Shown in pieces: positions 22,947-33,544 of a stretch of DNA of 64,000 nucleotides; position 1 is the first letter of the stretch; each line of letters begins with the position of its first letter. Both the position numbers and the translations under genes were made by a program. This DNA is from Excoecaria cochinchinensis (taxonomy: Eukaryota; Streptophyta; Magnoliopsida; Malpighiales; Euphorbiaceae). The stretch lies in NCBI GenBank assembly GCA_947683425.1, contig CANTUQ010000037.1, positions 2,976,001 through 3,040,000 on the forward strand, read 5' to 3'. Under the pieces are notes generated by a model. That model was not told the DNA's origin. It saw nothing but the letters and a program-made list of their open reading frames with translations, and did not search any database.

Positions 22947-25900
22947 CTATAATTCAGCTTTTGAAGGTTTTGTATCATCTCTTCCCACTGAAGAGACCCA
23001 ACGGAAAAGTTGTAATAACTTGCTCGTTTTAGGTTGTTCCTGTGGTGGTTCTTCCTTCATGGTGCATATTGCACTAAAATCATGCTTTAAATGAGGATTA
23101 ATTATTTTTTCCTGAACAAAACCATAAATTGAAGCTATCAAGAGCTCAAGAATAGTAGTTAACAAAATAAACTCGATTTGCTCTTCAGTCAAATGATGCA
23201 AATACCTTAAACACTTCAAATGGACAGAAATCAGAATTATTGCAGCCCTATTCACAAAAATACAAAAGATTAATACCCAAATATGCTGTCATTACAGATC
23301 AGAAATCGGAATTACGATCCAATAATTATCAAGTGAACAAGAAAAACATACCGGCATTGGAATGGGGTGCTCATTATGAAGCACTTGGACAAAGTACTTG
23401 CTTGAAGAGTCTGATGGACAGCTGTGGAGTACCAGCATGTTGTTGCCAGCAAAAGGTGCCAGAAAGCTACCCCGCCAATTTCTACTCTGGGGAGGCCTTG
23501 AAGGAAGTTCCAAAGGTTCTTCCTTTTGTATTTTCTGGAATTCTGAAAGAACTCCAAGGATTACCTCACATTCAGCAAACGTAAGCCAAGAAGTAACATG
23601 TATGGCGAAATTGAGAGTTGAAGGACAAAAAGCACTCACCAGAACTTTCAAGGAAAAGACCCAGCAGGCATGTAAAAGGAACCAGAGTCTGCGCATGTGC
23701 AAACCGTAGTCTTGCCTTTTCATAACTTCCAGAAGCATGTTTTTCTGATACATCACAATGCAGAAAAGTCAATGCTCGGTTTAAAAGTAAAACCATAGGC
23801 ATAGTATGCTTCTAAGATCAGACTAGTCCAATACAGAGAAGAAAACAGGTAATCTTTACATTCCCCCTATCTCCAAACTAGCCATTTACAAGTCTTTAAG
23901 CAACCAACATGAGCACAGGCTTTTTTTCTTTTCCCTTTTTTAAAAAAAAAAAATAAAAAAAAATAAAGATATCCGGAAAGATAACAATAATATATAATGA
24001 AAAATCCTTTTCTTTTTTAATTAGGTAAGGTCAAATGAAAGTTGATGCCAGTGAACATTTTGACCTAGTTTACAAATTATGGATTATGTATCGAAAGTTT
24101 ACAAGTCAAAATTACCCTGGTAACAACTATCTTAATTCTGTCTCTCATCAGGTTCCTCCTACCAAACGTTATACATAAGATTCAAAATAAAAATTCAGGC
24201 CTTCTCCATCCAAAAAAGATATGCAACAACATGAATCATATGACCAAAAAAAAAAAAGAAAAAAAAAAGAAGAAGAAGAAGAAGACTGCAGATTCAATAA
24301 TCTGATGACTTAATATTACCTTCTTGTACCACAATAGCTTGCTCCATTGAATGAAAAACATCTTGAAGCAGCGGCACTCCCATTCGATAGTTTAATGATT
24401 TACCATAACCCTTCAACATGAACACCTCCAAGTCATCTGTCCACTCCAGCAAAGCCACCTAAATACAGTGCAAATAGTTTGCACGTCAGCATCCATTATG
24501 AAGAATATAATAACAGAACAAGCTCAACAAACTTTGATTTTTTTTTTTCACAATAGTAAAGAAATTTATTTATCAAAATGACCCATGCACAAACAAGGAC
24601 CAAAAATTAGTAAAATCATGGATTAGTTGAACCTTATACTACCTCAGAAGGAATAAAAAGAGCACAGGCTTGATCTGTCATATCCAACAAGGTTGCTTCC
24701 TGCCAAATGGGAAGCCAAAGTGAAATAGGGAGAAAAAATAATAAAAGCCAACCCATAGTCAAAGTGAAATATGGGGAAAAATTAGTAAAAGACAACCCAA
24801 AACTAAAACAATTCAGAATCATAATAGAAGGAAATTGTTTAATGAATAAAATTGCAAGTAATTCACAAATACTAAATTATCACCTGCTTGCAGAGAAACC
24901 AGAGAGAACTAGTATCCTGTCTTGTAAAATTAAGTCCATAGCGGCTTACTAATGCAGCTGTAATTTCATTCAATACAGGTTCCTTAAGCTTATCAACAGC
25001 TGGTTCTTGACCTTTCTTATAAGACTGCAAATGCACAAAAGTAGAAATGAGAAGGAAACAAATTAGTTCACAGCACTCTGAGCAAAATCCATATGGTGGG
25101 CAAGCCAATTTCATAAATTCCCTAATCTGTCTCCCTTCAATATCTTAAAATAAATAAATCATATAAGCACTAATGTAAGGAAAACCACTTCAAATAAACT
25201 CTCCTCCCACAACCACACAAATACACCCACCCACCGCGAAGAAAATATAAATAAATAAAAGAAGACATCTGAAAAGAACACTATGTCTCCTAAACATTAT
25301 TCTATATCAAACAAACTAGTATGCAGCACTTCAAACATGAGAGGAAAATGTCATCCAAGATGTTTCTTTACAATTTTCAAGCAATATTATAAACAAACAC
25401 AACAGGAGTAACAACACAGGCAGAGGTATTAACTAATTCAAGTTAGGAGTTCCAGAAGGACCGTGCAAAACCGACATGCCCAGATCGGTAAGGAAATCAT
25501 ATACAGTAGAAAAAGCATCGCATTAGCTAGTAATTGCCAACTTAAAAAGTTATGACTAAGAACAAATATGATGATGAAAAGGTTTTTTGGCTCAGAGAAA
25601 ATGATGAAAATTTTGAACCTAACTAATGGTTATTCTCTTCTTCAGATTTCATGGATACTTCAAGCAATGAGTCATAGACACTACCAACTTCAAATGTAAG
25701 AGATGCGTGCCTCAATCCAGGTAAAATCAATGACAACTAAAAAACCAAAATCACATGCATACCACATAGTTTTCACAGCGATCATAAAACCGAAGCATTA
25801 TATCACTTGCATGGTTTTCACTGCTAACAGCAAAAGCTCTATGATGCCCGGGTCCAAGACTTCCCTTCTCACTAAACAGCCCCATGCCAAATGCCACAGC

Positions 25901-28900
25901 ACTAGCTGATGCCCGATGGACCTATCACATTGGAGCAAAGCATTATGAACTGATTCTTGAAAACAAAAATGAAAAAAAAAAAAAAGAAAAGAAAAGAAAT
26001 TAAAGATCAAGATAGTTCTCAAACATAAAAATTATACTACAAATAAATAAAGTGGTAGAGTAACTGCTGTTTTATAAACTCAAGAAGATCATTAAACCGA
26101 AAGGCATCTCATGTAACTAGAAGATATAGATAATACATCTCAATTTAAGACAAAGCTCACTTGAGTAGCCTTTATTGCATAAACATCAGGGTGATATTCC
26201 TCCTTGAACAAGTCTGGAAATTTTTCTCTAGTCCTGATTCCAAGATCATATAATTCTTCTTCTCCTTTGCTGATTAACTCTCCACCCTTTAATTTCCCTT
26301 TCCAAGGAGAAATCCAACCTTGCAACCAAGTAGGAACTTTCTGCAAAGACAAGTTATGTTCTTTGGCATCTCTTACAAGTTCTTCCAAATGAGATGACAA
26401 CCTGCCTAACTCTCTCATCCGTTTTTTAGTAGGAGAACGGGTTCCATGTCTTGCCTGGAAGAAAAAAGTAGATCAATTTTTTTTTCTGCTCACAAATATA
26501 ATTTTAATAGCAGAGGTTTGAACTCTTCTCCCGTATGTGATGACTTCAGGTATTGAAAGAGTTCTCATACGAAAAAACCCATAACAAACAACTTAAAAAT
26601 TGACCGTATGTGATGACTTCAGGTATTGAAAGAGTTCTCATAGGAAAAACCCATAACTTAAAAATTGACCTAATGTGATGACTTCAGGTATTGAAAGAGT
26701 TCTCGTAGGAAAACCCCATAACTTAAAAATTGAATCGAAGGAGTCTCAAAAGGTGATTTTGATAATTAAATAGCCAAGCAGAGTGATGGATAGAAATGAA
26801 AATGATATCAAAGATACCAATTTTAGACAAAAATAAGAGAAAAAGAAAACTAAATTCTAGAATTTTTCAGCATATAAGGCCTATCTAAGCATAAAATTGA
26901 TGTAACGGTTTATTTTCCAACTGTTTCACACAGTAAAGCAAGACAACACATTATTTGTAATTGATTTTCCCCCAACAATGACATCAAATTGGACATCTGC
27001 ATTATGACACTTGATTTGTAACTGTTAAGATATCTGTTAGGTAGTTAGATTGTATAACAGCTATACAATCTGTAAAGTAGCGTAATTTTAGGGATTTGTT
27101 TTTTCTGTTTTCAACTCTACTAGAATTGTATATTTTCCAAATTGAATAGATGAAATAATTCTCACTTTCACATGGTATCAGAGCCTAGTTGATTTCTGGG
27201 TTTTGGGATACTGTTGCCTAGTTGAATTTCTAGGTTTCGGGTCACGGGTTGTGGGTATTCTTTCTTCTGCTTTGGGTCAGTACCGCGGGGGAATCAGATC
27301 ACCAGTTTGTGACTGACCCACTGTCTCACCGCCACCACAGGGAGGAGCGCCTCCATCAGATCGGCCGACCCACCTGTTTCCGGCGACCATCGGAGCCGCG
27401 AGTGGCCCTCACGCGCCGTTCCCATCTCGCCGCTCTGTCACGCGCCGGCGCGTGGAAGTGCGTCCGGCATCCGACGATCTTCCGACTCTGTCTCCGGCGT
27501 CGCCTTGTCATCGCCGGTCAGTATCCGGTGTCTTCGTGGGAAGATTTCTTCTGGTTGATGGTGTTTGATCCTCTGGAAATCTTCGTCAGCCTCTGTTCTC
27601 CAAGTTCTGCTTTTGTTCTTTTTCCGTTGGACTTCTGACTCCTTCTCCGGCCGTCGCCTGTCATCTCCGACCAGAGTCCGACGTCTCTTAAGGTAGTTTC
27701 TTCTGTTGATAGTGTTTTGGCTCTCGGGGCGTTAGTCTGTTCTTTGCCCAACCTCTGTGTGTGTTATTTTGGGTGATCAGTTGAGGAAAGTGGATATTTA
27801 GGCTACTGAAATTCTGTTCATTTTGAAGTAATTAAGGAGTTTAGCCATTTACACGAGTTGTTTTAAATATACGGTGTCTGCTCTATAATTGCTTAGAGGA
27901 TTATTTTAAATGGCGTAGACTAGTGATAAGAAAACAGTTACCGAAATTATGCTGGGTTCATCTAAAATTACCGATCGAAAGTTAACTGGAAGTACAAATT
28001 ATGCACAATGGAAGAGAACTATTCGCAGATTTGTAACTAGCGTAGATTTAGATGACCACTTAACTAATAATCCGCCACCTAAGGATGAAGCTAATGCTAG
28101 AAAGAAATGGTTAATGGAGGACTATAAATTATTTAATCAAATTCAGAATACTTTAGATCCTTCTGTTGATGATGTTGTGAACCACTGTGAGAGTGTTAAA
28201 GAATTGTGGGAATATTTGGAATTCTTATATGCTTGCAAACAAGATATGTCTCGTGTTCATGACCTTTTGTTGAAGATTTATCGAGCGGAACAAAAAGGCC
28301 GCTCCCTATTCCAATATTATCCTGAAGTGAAACAAGCGTTTGAAGAAAAGCGGGCTATGTTTCCTATTTCTGCTGACATAAAGCAGATGCAAGAGCAAGA
28401 GGAGCAAATTGTGGTACATTGTTTTTTGGCGGGATTGGGATCTGAATATGATGTGGCACGCACACAATTGTTAACTAGTGAGTCTCTCCCTTCTTTTACT
28501 GAAGTTTATGCTCGTCTACTTCGAGTTTGTAAAGACGGTGATTTGCCTTCTGGTATGGTGCCCAATGATACAGTAGCATTGGTTAGTAATGCTTCCAATG
28601 TTAGTCGTGGAGGCAAAGGTGGAACTAGTAATGGTTCTGTTGCTGGGAATAGTGGTAACTCTCGCACATGTCATTATTGTGGAATTGAGGGGCACATAAA
28701 AAAGAATTGCTGGAAATTGCATGGGAAACCCCCCAAGCACTCAGGTCAAATGCATAATAAAAGGTTTGCCAATATAGCTACTCAGGATGGCATCCTACCG
28801 ATTCCACAGTCGTCCCCCCCTTCTGTTACTATTTCAGCAGATGAGTATGCTCGCTTAACTGCTACTTATGATTCACAGCAGTTACCTTCTGGAATATCAG

Positions 28901-31900
28901 CTTTGGCTAATACAGGTAACCCCACTGCTTGTCTTTCCACCTCATCTCGTAGTTGGGTTATTGACTCAGGTGCTACTGATCATATGACTGGCAACACAGG
29001 TATTCTCTCTTCTTTCAAGTCTACTGATAATTTACCTTGTGTTACTTTAGCCAATGGAACTACTTCTTCTGTAATTGGGCATGGGTCAGCAAATCCAACC
29101 AAATCTCTCCCTTTATCATCTGTTTTATGTTTATCATCATTCCCATTTAACTTGTTATCTGTTAGCCAAATTACCCAAAATTTTAACTGTTGTGTTATTT
29201 TCTATCCCAATTATTGTCTTTTTCAGGATCTTGGGACGAAGCAGATTCTTGGTAAAGGGTGTCTGGTGAATGGCTTGTATGCTCTTGAATCAACTTCTGG
29301 GCCTGTACCACGATCCATTGCATGCACCAGCTCGTCTTCTCTTTTGCAGTTTCATTGTCGTTTTGGTCATCCTCCTCTTTCAATTTTACAAAAGTTATGT
29401 CCTAGTCTTACACGGGAATCTACTTTAGAGTGTGAAGCTTGTCAATTCGCTAAACACCATAGAGTATCTTATTCTCCTAGACTAAATAAACGTGTTGAGT
29501 CGTCTTTTTACTTGGTTCATACTGATGTATGGGGTCCTTGTCCCGTTACTTCCAAACTTGGTTTTCGTTATTTTGTGACATTTATTGATGATTATTCTCG
29601 AGTTACTTGGCTCTATCCTATGAAATCTCGTTCTGAATTGTTTACTATATTTTGTGCTTTTCATGCTGAAATTAAGACTCAATTTAATAAATCTATTTGT
29701 ATTTTGAGAAGTGACAATGCTAAAGAATATATTTCACATACTTTTAAATCTTATCTCTCTCAGCATGGTATTATTCATCAATCTTCTTGTATTGTTACCC
29801 AACAACAAAATGGTGTAGCTGAGAGAAAGAACCGTCACTTATTAGAGGTTGCCCGGGCTTTAATGTTTCATATGCAAGTTCCTAAAGTTTTTTGGGCAGA
29901 TGCTGTTTCCACTGCCTGTTTTCTCATCAACAGAATGCCTTCCTCTGTTCTTGACGGTCAGATTCCGTACTCTCTTGTTTTTCCTTCATCTACACTATTT
30001 CATCTTGCCCCTCGAATTTTTGGATGTACCTGTTTTGTTCAAGATATGCGACCCCAGGTTTCAAAACTAGATCCTAAATCTCTTAAGTGTGTCTTTTTGG
30101 GATACTCTCGTGAACAAAAAGGGTATCGTTGTTACTCTCCCTCTTTAGGTCGTTATTTGGTATCTGCTGATGTTACATTTTTTGAGCAAACACCTTTCTT
30201 TGGTTCCTCTGAGTCATCTCCTTCGCACACTAGCGATTCGGGAGACGACTTTCTTATTTATAGTGTCAGTGAACAGGTTGTTTCTCCTACCTCTCGACCT
30301 GTTATTCGTCAAGTTTATTCTCGACATATGCAACAGCCTCTCGAGACACCTCCTGCTTCGTCTTCAGATCCTCCTTCTCAACCAGATGCTAGCCTTGACC
30401 TTCCTATCGCTCTTCGCAAAGGTAAACGAACATGTACTTACCCTATTTCTTCTTTTGTGTCTTACCATGCTTTATCTCCTTCCTCCAAGTCTTTTGTAGC
30501 TTCCCTAGACTCTATTGCTATTCCCACGTCCATTGCTGAAGCCTTAGCTCATGATGGTTGGCAAACAGCGATGAAAGAAGAGATGATGGCCTTAGAACAG
30601 AATCATACATGGGATCTTATGCCTTTGCCCCCCCAGAAAAAGGCTATTGGTTGTAAGTGGGTGTTTACTGTTAAAGTGAATCCTGATGGTTCTGTTGCTC
30701 GATTGAAAGCTCAATTGGTTGCTAAAGGATATGCCCAAACATATGGGGTTGATTATTCTGAGACCTTTTCTCCAGTTGCGAAACTTTCTTCGGTTCGATT
30801 GTTTATCTCCTTGGCTGCTAATTATGGTTGGTCACTAAATCAACTTGATGTGAAGAATGCATTCTTACATGGAGATTTGAGTGAAGAAGTTTACATGGAG
30901 CAACCACCTGGTTTTATTACTCAGGGGGAGTCAGAGAAGGTGTGCAAATTAAAAAAGTCTTTGTATGGTTTGAAGCAGTCTCCACGTGCCTGGTTTGGGA
31001 GATTCAGTACAGTTGTGATTGAGTTTGGCCTACAGAGAAGTGCATATGATCACTCAGTGTTCTTTACATCATCTAGTTCTGGGTGCATTTTGTTGGTTGT
31101 GTATGTGGATGATATCGTGATAACTGGAAGTGATAAAGCTGGGATCACGAGGTTGAAAGCTTTCCTTGGGACCCACTTCCAAACAAAAGATTTAGGATCA
31201 TTGAAATATTTCTTAGGAATTGAAGTTTCTCGCAGCAACAAAGGGATCTATCTATCTCAGAGAAAATATTGTCTGGATTTATTAGATGATACTGGTTTTA
31301 TTGAGGCAAAGGCATGTGATGCACCTATGATACCAAATGTGAAGTTGAAAGCTGAAGATGGAGACTTGTTTGAGGATCCTGAAAAATATAGAAGGGTTGT
31401 AGGAAAATTGAATTATCTTACCATCACTCGTCCTGACATTGCCTTTCCAGTGAGTGTTGTTAGTCAGTTTATGTCATCTCCTAGAACCTTACACTGGGAT
31501 ACTGTTGTACATATTTTGAGATATCTGAAAGGTGCACCAGGGCGTGGAATCCTATATCGAAATCATGGCCACCACACTATAGAAGGTTTCACAGATGCAG
31601 ATTATGCAGGAGATCTTTCAGACAGGCGTTCTACCACTGGGTATTGTGTTTTTGTTGGGGGTAATCTTGTCTCTTGGAAGAGTAAGAAACAAAGTGTTGT
31701 ATCTCGGTCAAGTGCAGAATCTGAATATAGAGCTATGGCACAAACTACTTGTGAACTTATATGGCTACGACATTTACTTGGGGAGATTGGGTTTATTCAA
31801 TCTAAACCAATGAACTTGTGGTGTGATAATCAAGCAGCTATTTATATTGCAAATAATCCAGTGTTTCATGAGAGGACCAAACATATAGAAGTCGATTGTC

Positions 31901-33027
31901 ATTTCACTCGGGAAAAGGTAGAAGATAGATCAATCTCAACTTCATATGTCAGAACAGGGAACCAGTTAGCAGATATATTCACTAAAGCTTTACCTGGGAA
32001 TCGAATTGATTATATTTGTAACAAGCTGGGCATGATCAATATCTATGCTCCAGCTTGAGGGGGAGTGTTAAGATATCTGTTAGGTAGGTAGATTGTATAG
32101 ATTGTATAACAGCTATACAATCTGTAAAGTAGCGTAATTTTAGGGATTTGTTTTTTCTGTTTTCAACTCTACTAGAATTGTATATATACCTGTATATTTT
32201 CCAAATTGAATAGATAAAATAATTCTCACTTTCACAGTAACTAATCTCAAAATCAAGGGGGAAAAAAAAAGTAGCGAATCCAAAATCCATAGAATCAATA
32301 ATTACCACAAGGTTTAAGTGGATAGGAGTGCACCCCTGAGGAATATTAGACTGTTCAAATGAATTAAAATCTATATCTTTCACAACACCGTATCTGCAAA
32401 AACAGGGGATAAATCAGCTTAACTAACAGTATCTTTCAGACTAACACTAACCATACTCCGACTTTAAAGAGAAAAAGAAAAACAAAAGAAAGCACACACA
32501 CACACCCCCACACAAACATAACAGCTCTAATGAATTTTGCACCACAACAAACACGAAAAATAATCTTATTTGTATGAACTAACCATTTTCAACAAGAATA
32601 AGCAAAGAAGCACCGGAACTATATATTCAATTGCAACGGTCAATCTAATAAAGAGTTGAATAAGTTTCGACAGGACTAACACTAACAAGTAACAATACTC
32701 CTACCTTGAAATTTATAAAAAAGAAAAGTAAAATAAAAATGCTGTTTTTCAACTTATGCCACGAATTTAATTTTGTCTGCTACCATTTCAACAAATATAA
32801 CAAAAAAGCAGAAAAATCCGAACTATGCATAACTGCAGCAATCAATCAATAACCAGAGAATCTGAAATCTAACTACAGAATCCGAATCTTAAAGGCATAT
32901 TTGTGGAGAAGGACCTTGAGACAGTGGAGAGATGCTGGCGGATGTCGAAACCTTGATCAGCGATAGAGAGAGAGAAAATTGATAACCAGAACAGGATCAA
33001 GCAAATAATAGCCATGGCTAAATTCAT
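22947..33027 (-). CDS. MINPP1: Multiple inositol polyphosphate phosphatase (histidine phosphatase clade 2), 11 exons, 497 aa
   Basis: Exons on the - strand: 33027-32915, 32393-32306, 26454-26161, 25921-25763, 25024-24884, 24699-24643, 24458-24320, 23744-23640, 23542-23352, 23247-23206, 23111-22947. All introns are GT-AG and phases join exactly to 1494 nt. A hydrophobic signal peptide spans about residues 1-23, giving a probable secretory-pathway protein. The start could be either of two in-frame ATGs (33027 or 33015). RHGTRSP (69-75) is the phosphohistidine motif, coded right after the 5.85-kb second intron. SASAVAFGMGLFSEKG and ALLEWTDDLEVF are family blocks. The proton-donor motif reads HAQ (347-349) where family members usually have HAE. 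The known family role is stepwise dephosphorylation of InsP6 and other inositol polyphosphates. Length is normal for the family. A copia element lies in intron 2 on the opposite strand. Activity of this copy is uncertain. Confidence 0.92.
26531..26732. repeat. Three-copy minisatellite in phosphatase intron 2
   Basis: Three units (about 73, 65 and 65 bp) built on TGTGATGACTTCAGGTATTG, then AAAGAGTTCTC and CCCATAA...CTTAAAAATTGA. It lies just inside the 3' end of the second intron, upstream of the RHGTRSP exon in gene sense. Confidence 0.9.
27023..27172 (+). repeat. 5' LTR of the copia element
   Basis: 150 bp, TGTTAAGATATC...CTTTCACA. It lacks the two short tandem duplications present in the 3' LTR. 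Confidence 0.95.
27173..27184 (+). other. Primer binding site of the copia element
   Basis: TGGTATCAGAGC immediately follows the 5' LTR and is complementary to the 3' end of initiator tRNA-Met, the usual copia primer. Confidence 0.93.
27185..27948 (+). other. 5' leader of the copia element
   Basis: About 760 bp. The part at 27270-27700 is GC-rich and CpG-rich compared with its surroundings. A 129-codon frame (27249-27638) has no recognisable domain and is probably noise. At 27910 an ATG in frame with gag-pol is followed at codon 3 by TAG (27916-27918). Confidence 0.65.
27949..32058 (+). CDS. Copia gag-pol polyprotein (1369 aa)
   Basis: One uninterrupted frame. Gag (UBN2-type, with YAQWKRTIRRFV) occupies about residues 1-235. 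The zinc knuckle CHYCGIEGHIKKNC is at about 241-254. The protease site VIDSGATDHM lies near 337. The integrase zinc-binding part (FHCRFGHPP, ECEACQFAKHH) is at about 470-510. The integrase core has an Asp in VHTDVWGP (about 526), an Asp in LRSDNAKEY (about 590) and a Glu in GVAERKNRH. The reverse transcriptase reads VYVDDIVITG near 1050, and RNase H reads DADYAGD and SSAESEYRAM (about 1215-1265). The ATG used here is the first without a stop behind it; an in-frame ATG at 27910 is cut by TAG at codon 3, so up to 13 N-terminal residues may have been lost. All catalytic motifs look intact. Confidence 0.93.
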   Translation: MLGSSKITDRKLTGSTNYAQWKRTIRRFVTSVDLDDHLTNNPPPKDEANARKKWLMEDYKLFNQIQNTLDPSVDDVVNHCESVKELWEYLEFLYACKQDMSRVHDLLLKIYRAEQKGRSLFQYYPEVKQAFEEKRAMFPISADIKQMQEQEEQIVVHCFLAGLGSEYDVARTQLLTSESLPSFTEVYARLLRVCKDGDLPSGMVPNDTVALVSNASNVSRGGKGGTSNGSVAGNSGNSRTCHYCGIEGHIKKNCWKLHGKPPKHSGQMHNKRFANIATQDGILPIPQSSPPSVTISADEYARLTATYDSQQLPSGISALANTGNPTACLSTSSRSWVIDSGATDHMTGNTGILSSFKSTDNLPCVTLANGTTSSVIGHGSANPTKSLPLSSVLCLSSFPFNLLSVSQITQNFNCCVIFYPNYCLFQDLGTKQILGKGCLVNGLYALESTSGPVPRSIACTSSSSLLQFHCRFGHPPLSILQKLCPSLTRESTLECEACQFAKHHRVSYSPRLNKRVESSFYLVHTDVWGPCPVTSKLGFRYFVTFIDDYSRVTWLYPMKSRSELFTIFCAFHAEIKTQFNKSICILRSDNAKEYISHTFKSYLSQHGIIHQSSCIVTQQQNGVAERKNRHLLEVARALMFHMQVPKVFWADAVSTACFLINRMPSSVLDGQIPYSLVFPSSTLFHLAPRIFGCTCFVQDMRPQVSKLDPKSLKCVFLGYSREQKGYRCYSPSLGRYLVSADVTFFEQTPFFGSSESSPSHTSDSGDDFLIYSVSEQVVSPTSRPVIRQVYSRHMQQPLETPPASSSDPPSQPDASLDLPIALRKGKRTCTYPISSFVSYHALSPSSKSFVASLDSIAIPTSIAEALAHDGWQTAMKEEMMALEQNHTWDLMPLPPQKKAIGCKWVFTVKVNPDGSVARLKAQLVAKGYAQTYGVDYSETFSPVAKLSSVRLFISLAANYGWSLNQLDVKNAFLHGDLSEEVYMEQPPGFITQGESEKVCKLKKSLYGLKQSPRAWFGRFSTVVIEFGLQRSAYDHSVFFTSSSSGCILLVVYVDDIVITGSDKAGITRLKAFLGTHFQTKDLGSLKYFLGIEVSRSNKGIYLSQRKYCLDLLDDTGFIEAKACDAPMIPNVKLKAEDGDLFEDPEKYRRVVGKLNYLTITRPDIAFPVSVVSQFMSSPRTLHWDTVVHILRYLKGAPGRGILYRNHGHHTIEGFTDADYAGDLSDRRSTTGYCVFVGGNLVSWKSKKQSVVSRSSAESEYRAMAQTTCELIWLRHLLGEIGFIQSKPMNLWCDNQAAIYIANNPVFHERTKHIEVDCHFTREKVEDRSISTSYVRTGNQLADIFTKALPGNRIDYICNKLGMINIYAPA
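32066..32236 (+). repeat. 3' LTR of the copia element
   Basis: 171 bp, preceded by the polypurine tract TGAGGGGGAG (32056-32065). Compared with the 5' LTR it has extra ATTGTATAG and TATATACCTG-type insertions, each duplicating adjacent sequence. Confidence 0.95.
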
Positions 33028-33544
33028 TTCCTTTGTCTATAGGAAGAACTAGAAAAATTTGCTGAAGCTCTGAGCTTTCCAGGAATCGGTGGGACCTTCA
33101 GTCCTCGCTTTCTAAGAAGAGGATGCAAAGTGCTGATTGGATATGGTGTTTCACTCTATTGGACGCCAAATTAATCGTCCTCGGTCTGATTATGTTCCTG
33201 TTGGAAAACAGTTACATACATGGATTTCACATAAAATTTTATAAATCAAATTAGTAAAAAATATTTGCCATATACGATTAAAAAGGTTAAAAATTTTGAT
33301 AAATAATCACTAATTTTGTTTTTTTTATAAGGAAAAAGTAATAATGCCCAATTACAACTTTAAATGTCACCAAAAGAATAGAATTCAAGAAATCATGCAC
33401 TTTTAATCGAGTATTAACCATCAGACCAACTTCTAATGGTTACCAATTTTATGTATTAATCTATATTATTAACTCAATTTATAAAAAAAAAATATGAATT
33501 AAATTTAAATAAAAATTTTCCATTTATATCACCATGATGCAAGC
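33028..33544 (-). promoter_or_regulatory. Probable promoter and 5' UTR region of the phosphatase gene
   Basis: The 500 bp upstream of the start codon. It includes an ATTGG (CCAAT-type) sequence near 33157, but no clear TATA box could be placed. Beyond about 33230 it becomes AT-rich and featureless until the LTR-like sequence at 33545. Confidence 0.35.

Larger units (their letters stand above)
27023..32236 (+). mobile_element. Structurally complete Ty1/copia retrotransposon
   Basis: Parts in order: 5' LTR 27023-27172, primer binding site 27173-27184, leader, one gag-pol ORF, polypurine tract 32056-32065, 3' LTR 32066-32236. GTAAC flanks both ends (27018-27022 and 32237-32241). The LTRs are unusually short and differ by two substitutions plus two short insertions in the 3' copy (9 and 12 bp). 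It sits in intron 2 of the - strand phosphatase gene, antisense to it. Confidence 0.95.

Noticed and set aside
23240..23709. Two + strand frames over the phosphatase exons
   Set aside because: Antisense to verified phosphatase exons with exact splice phases.
27249..27638. A 129-codon + strand frame in the copia leader
   Set aside because: No recognisable domain, and it lies in the GC-rich untranslated leader between the primer site and gag-pol.
30170..30499. A 109-codon frame within the copia ORF
   Set aside because: An out-of-frame shadow of the gag-pol polyprotein.
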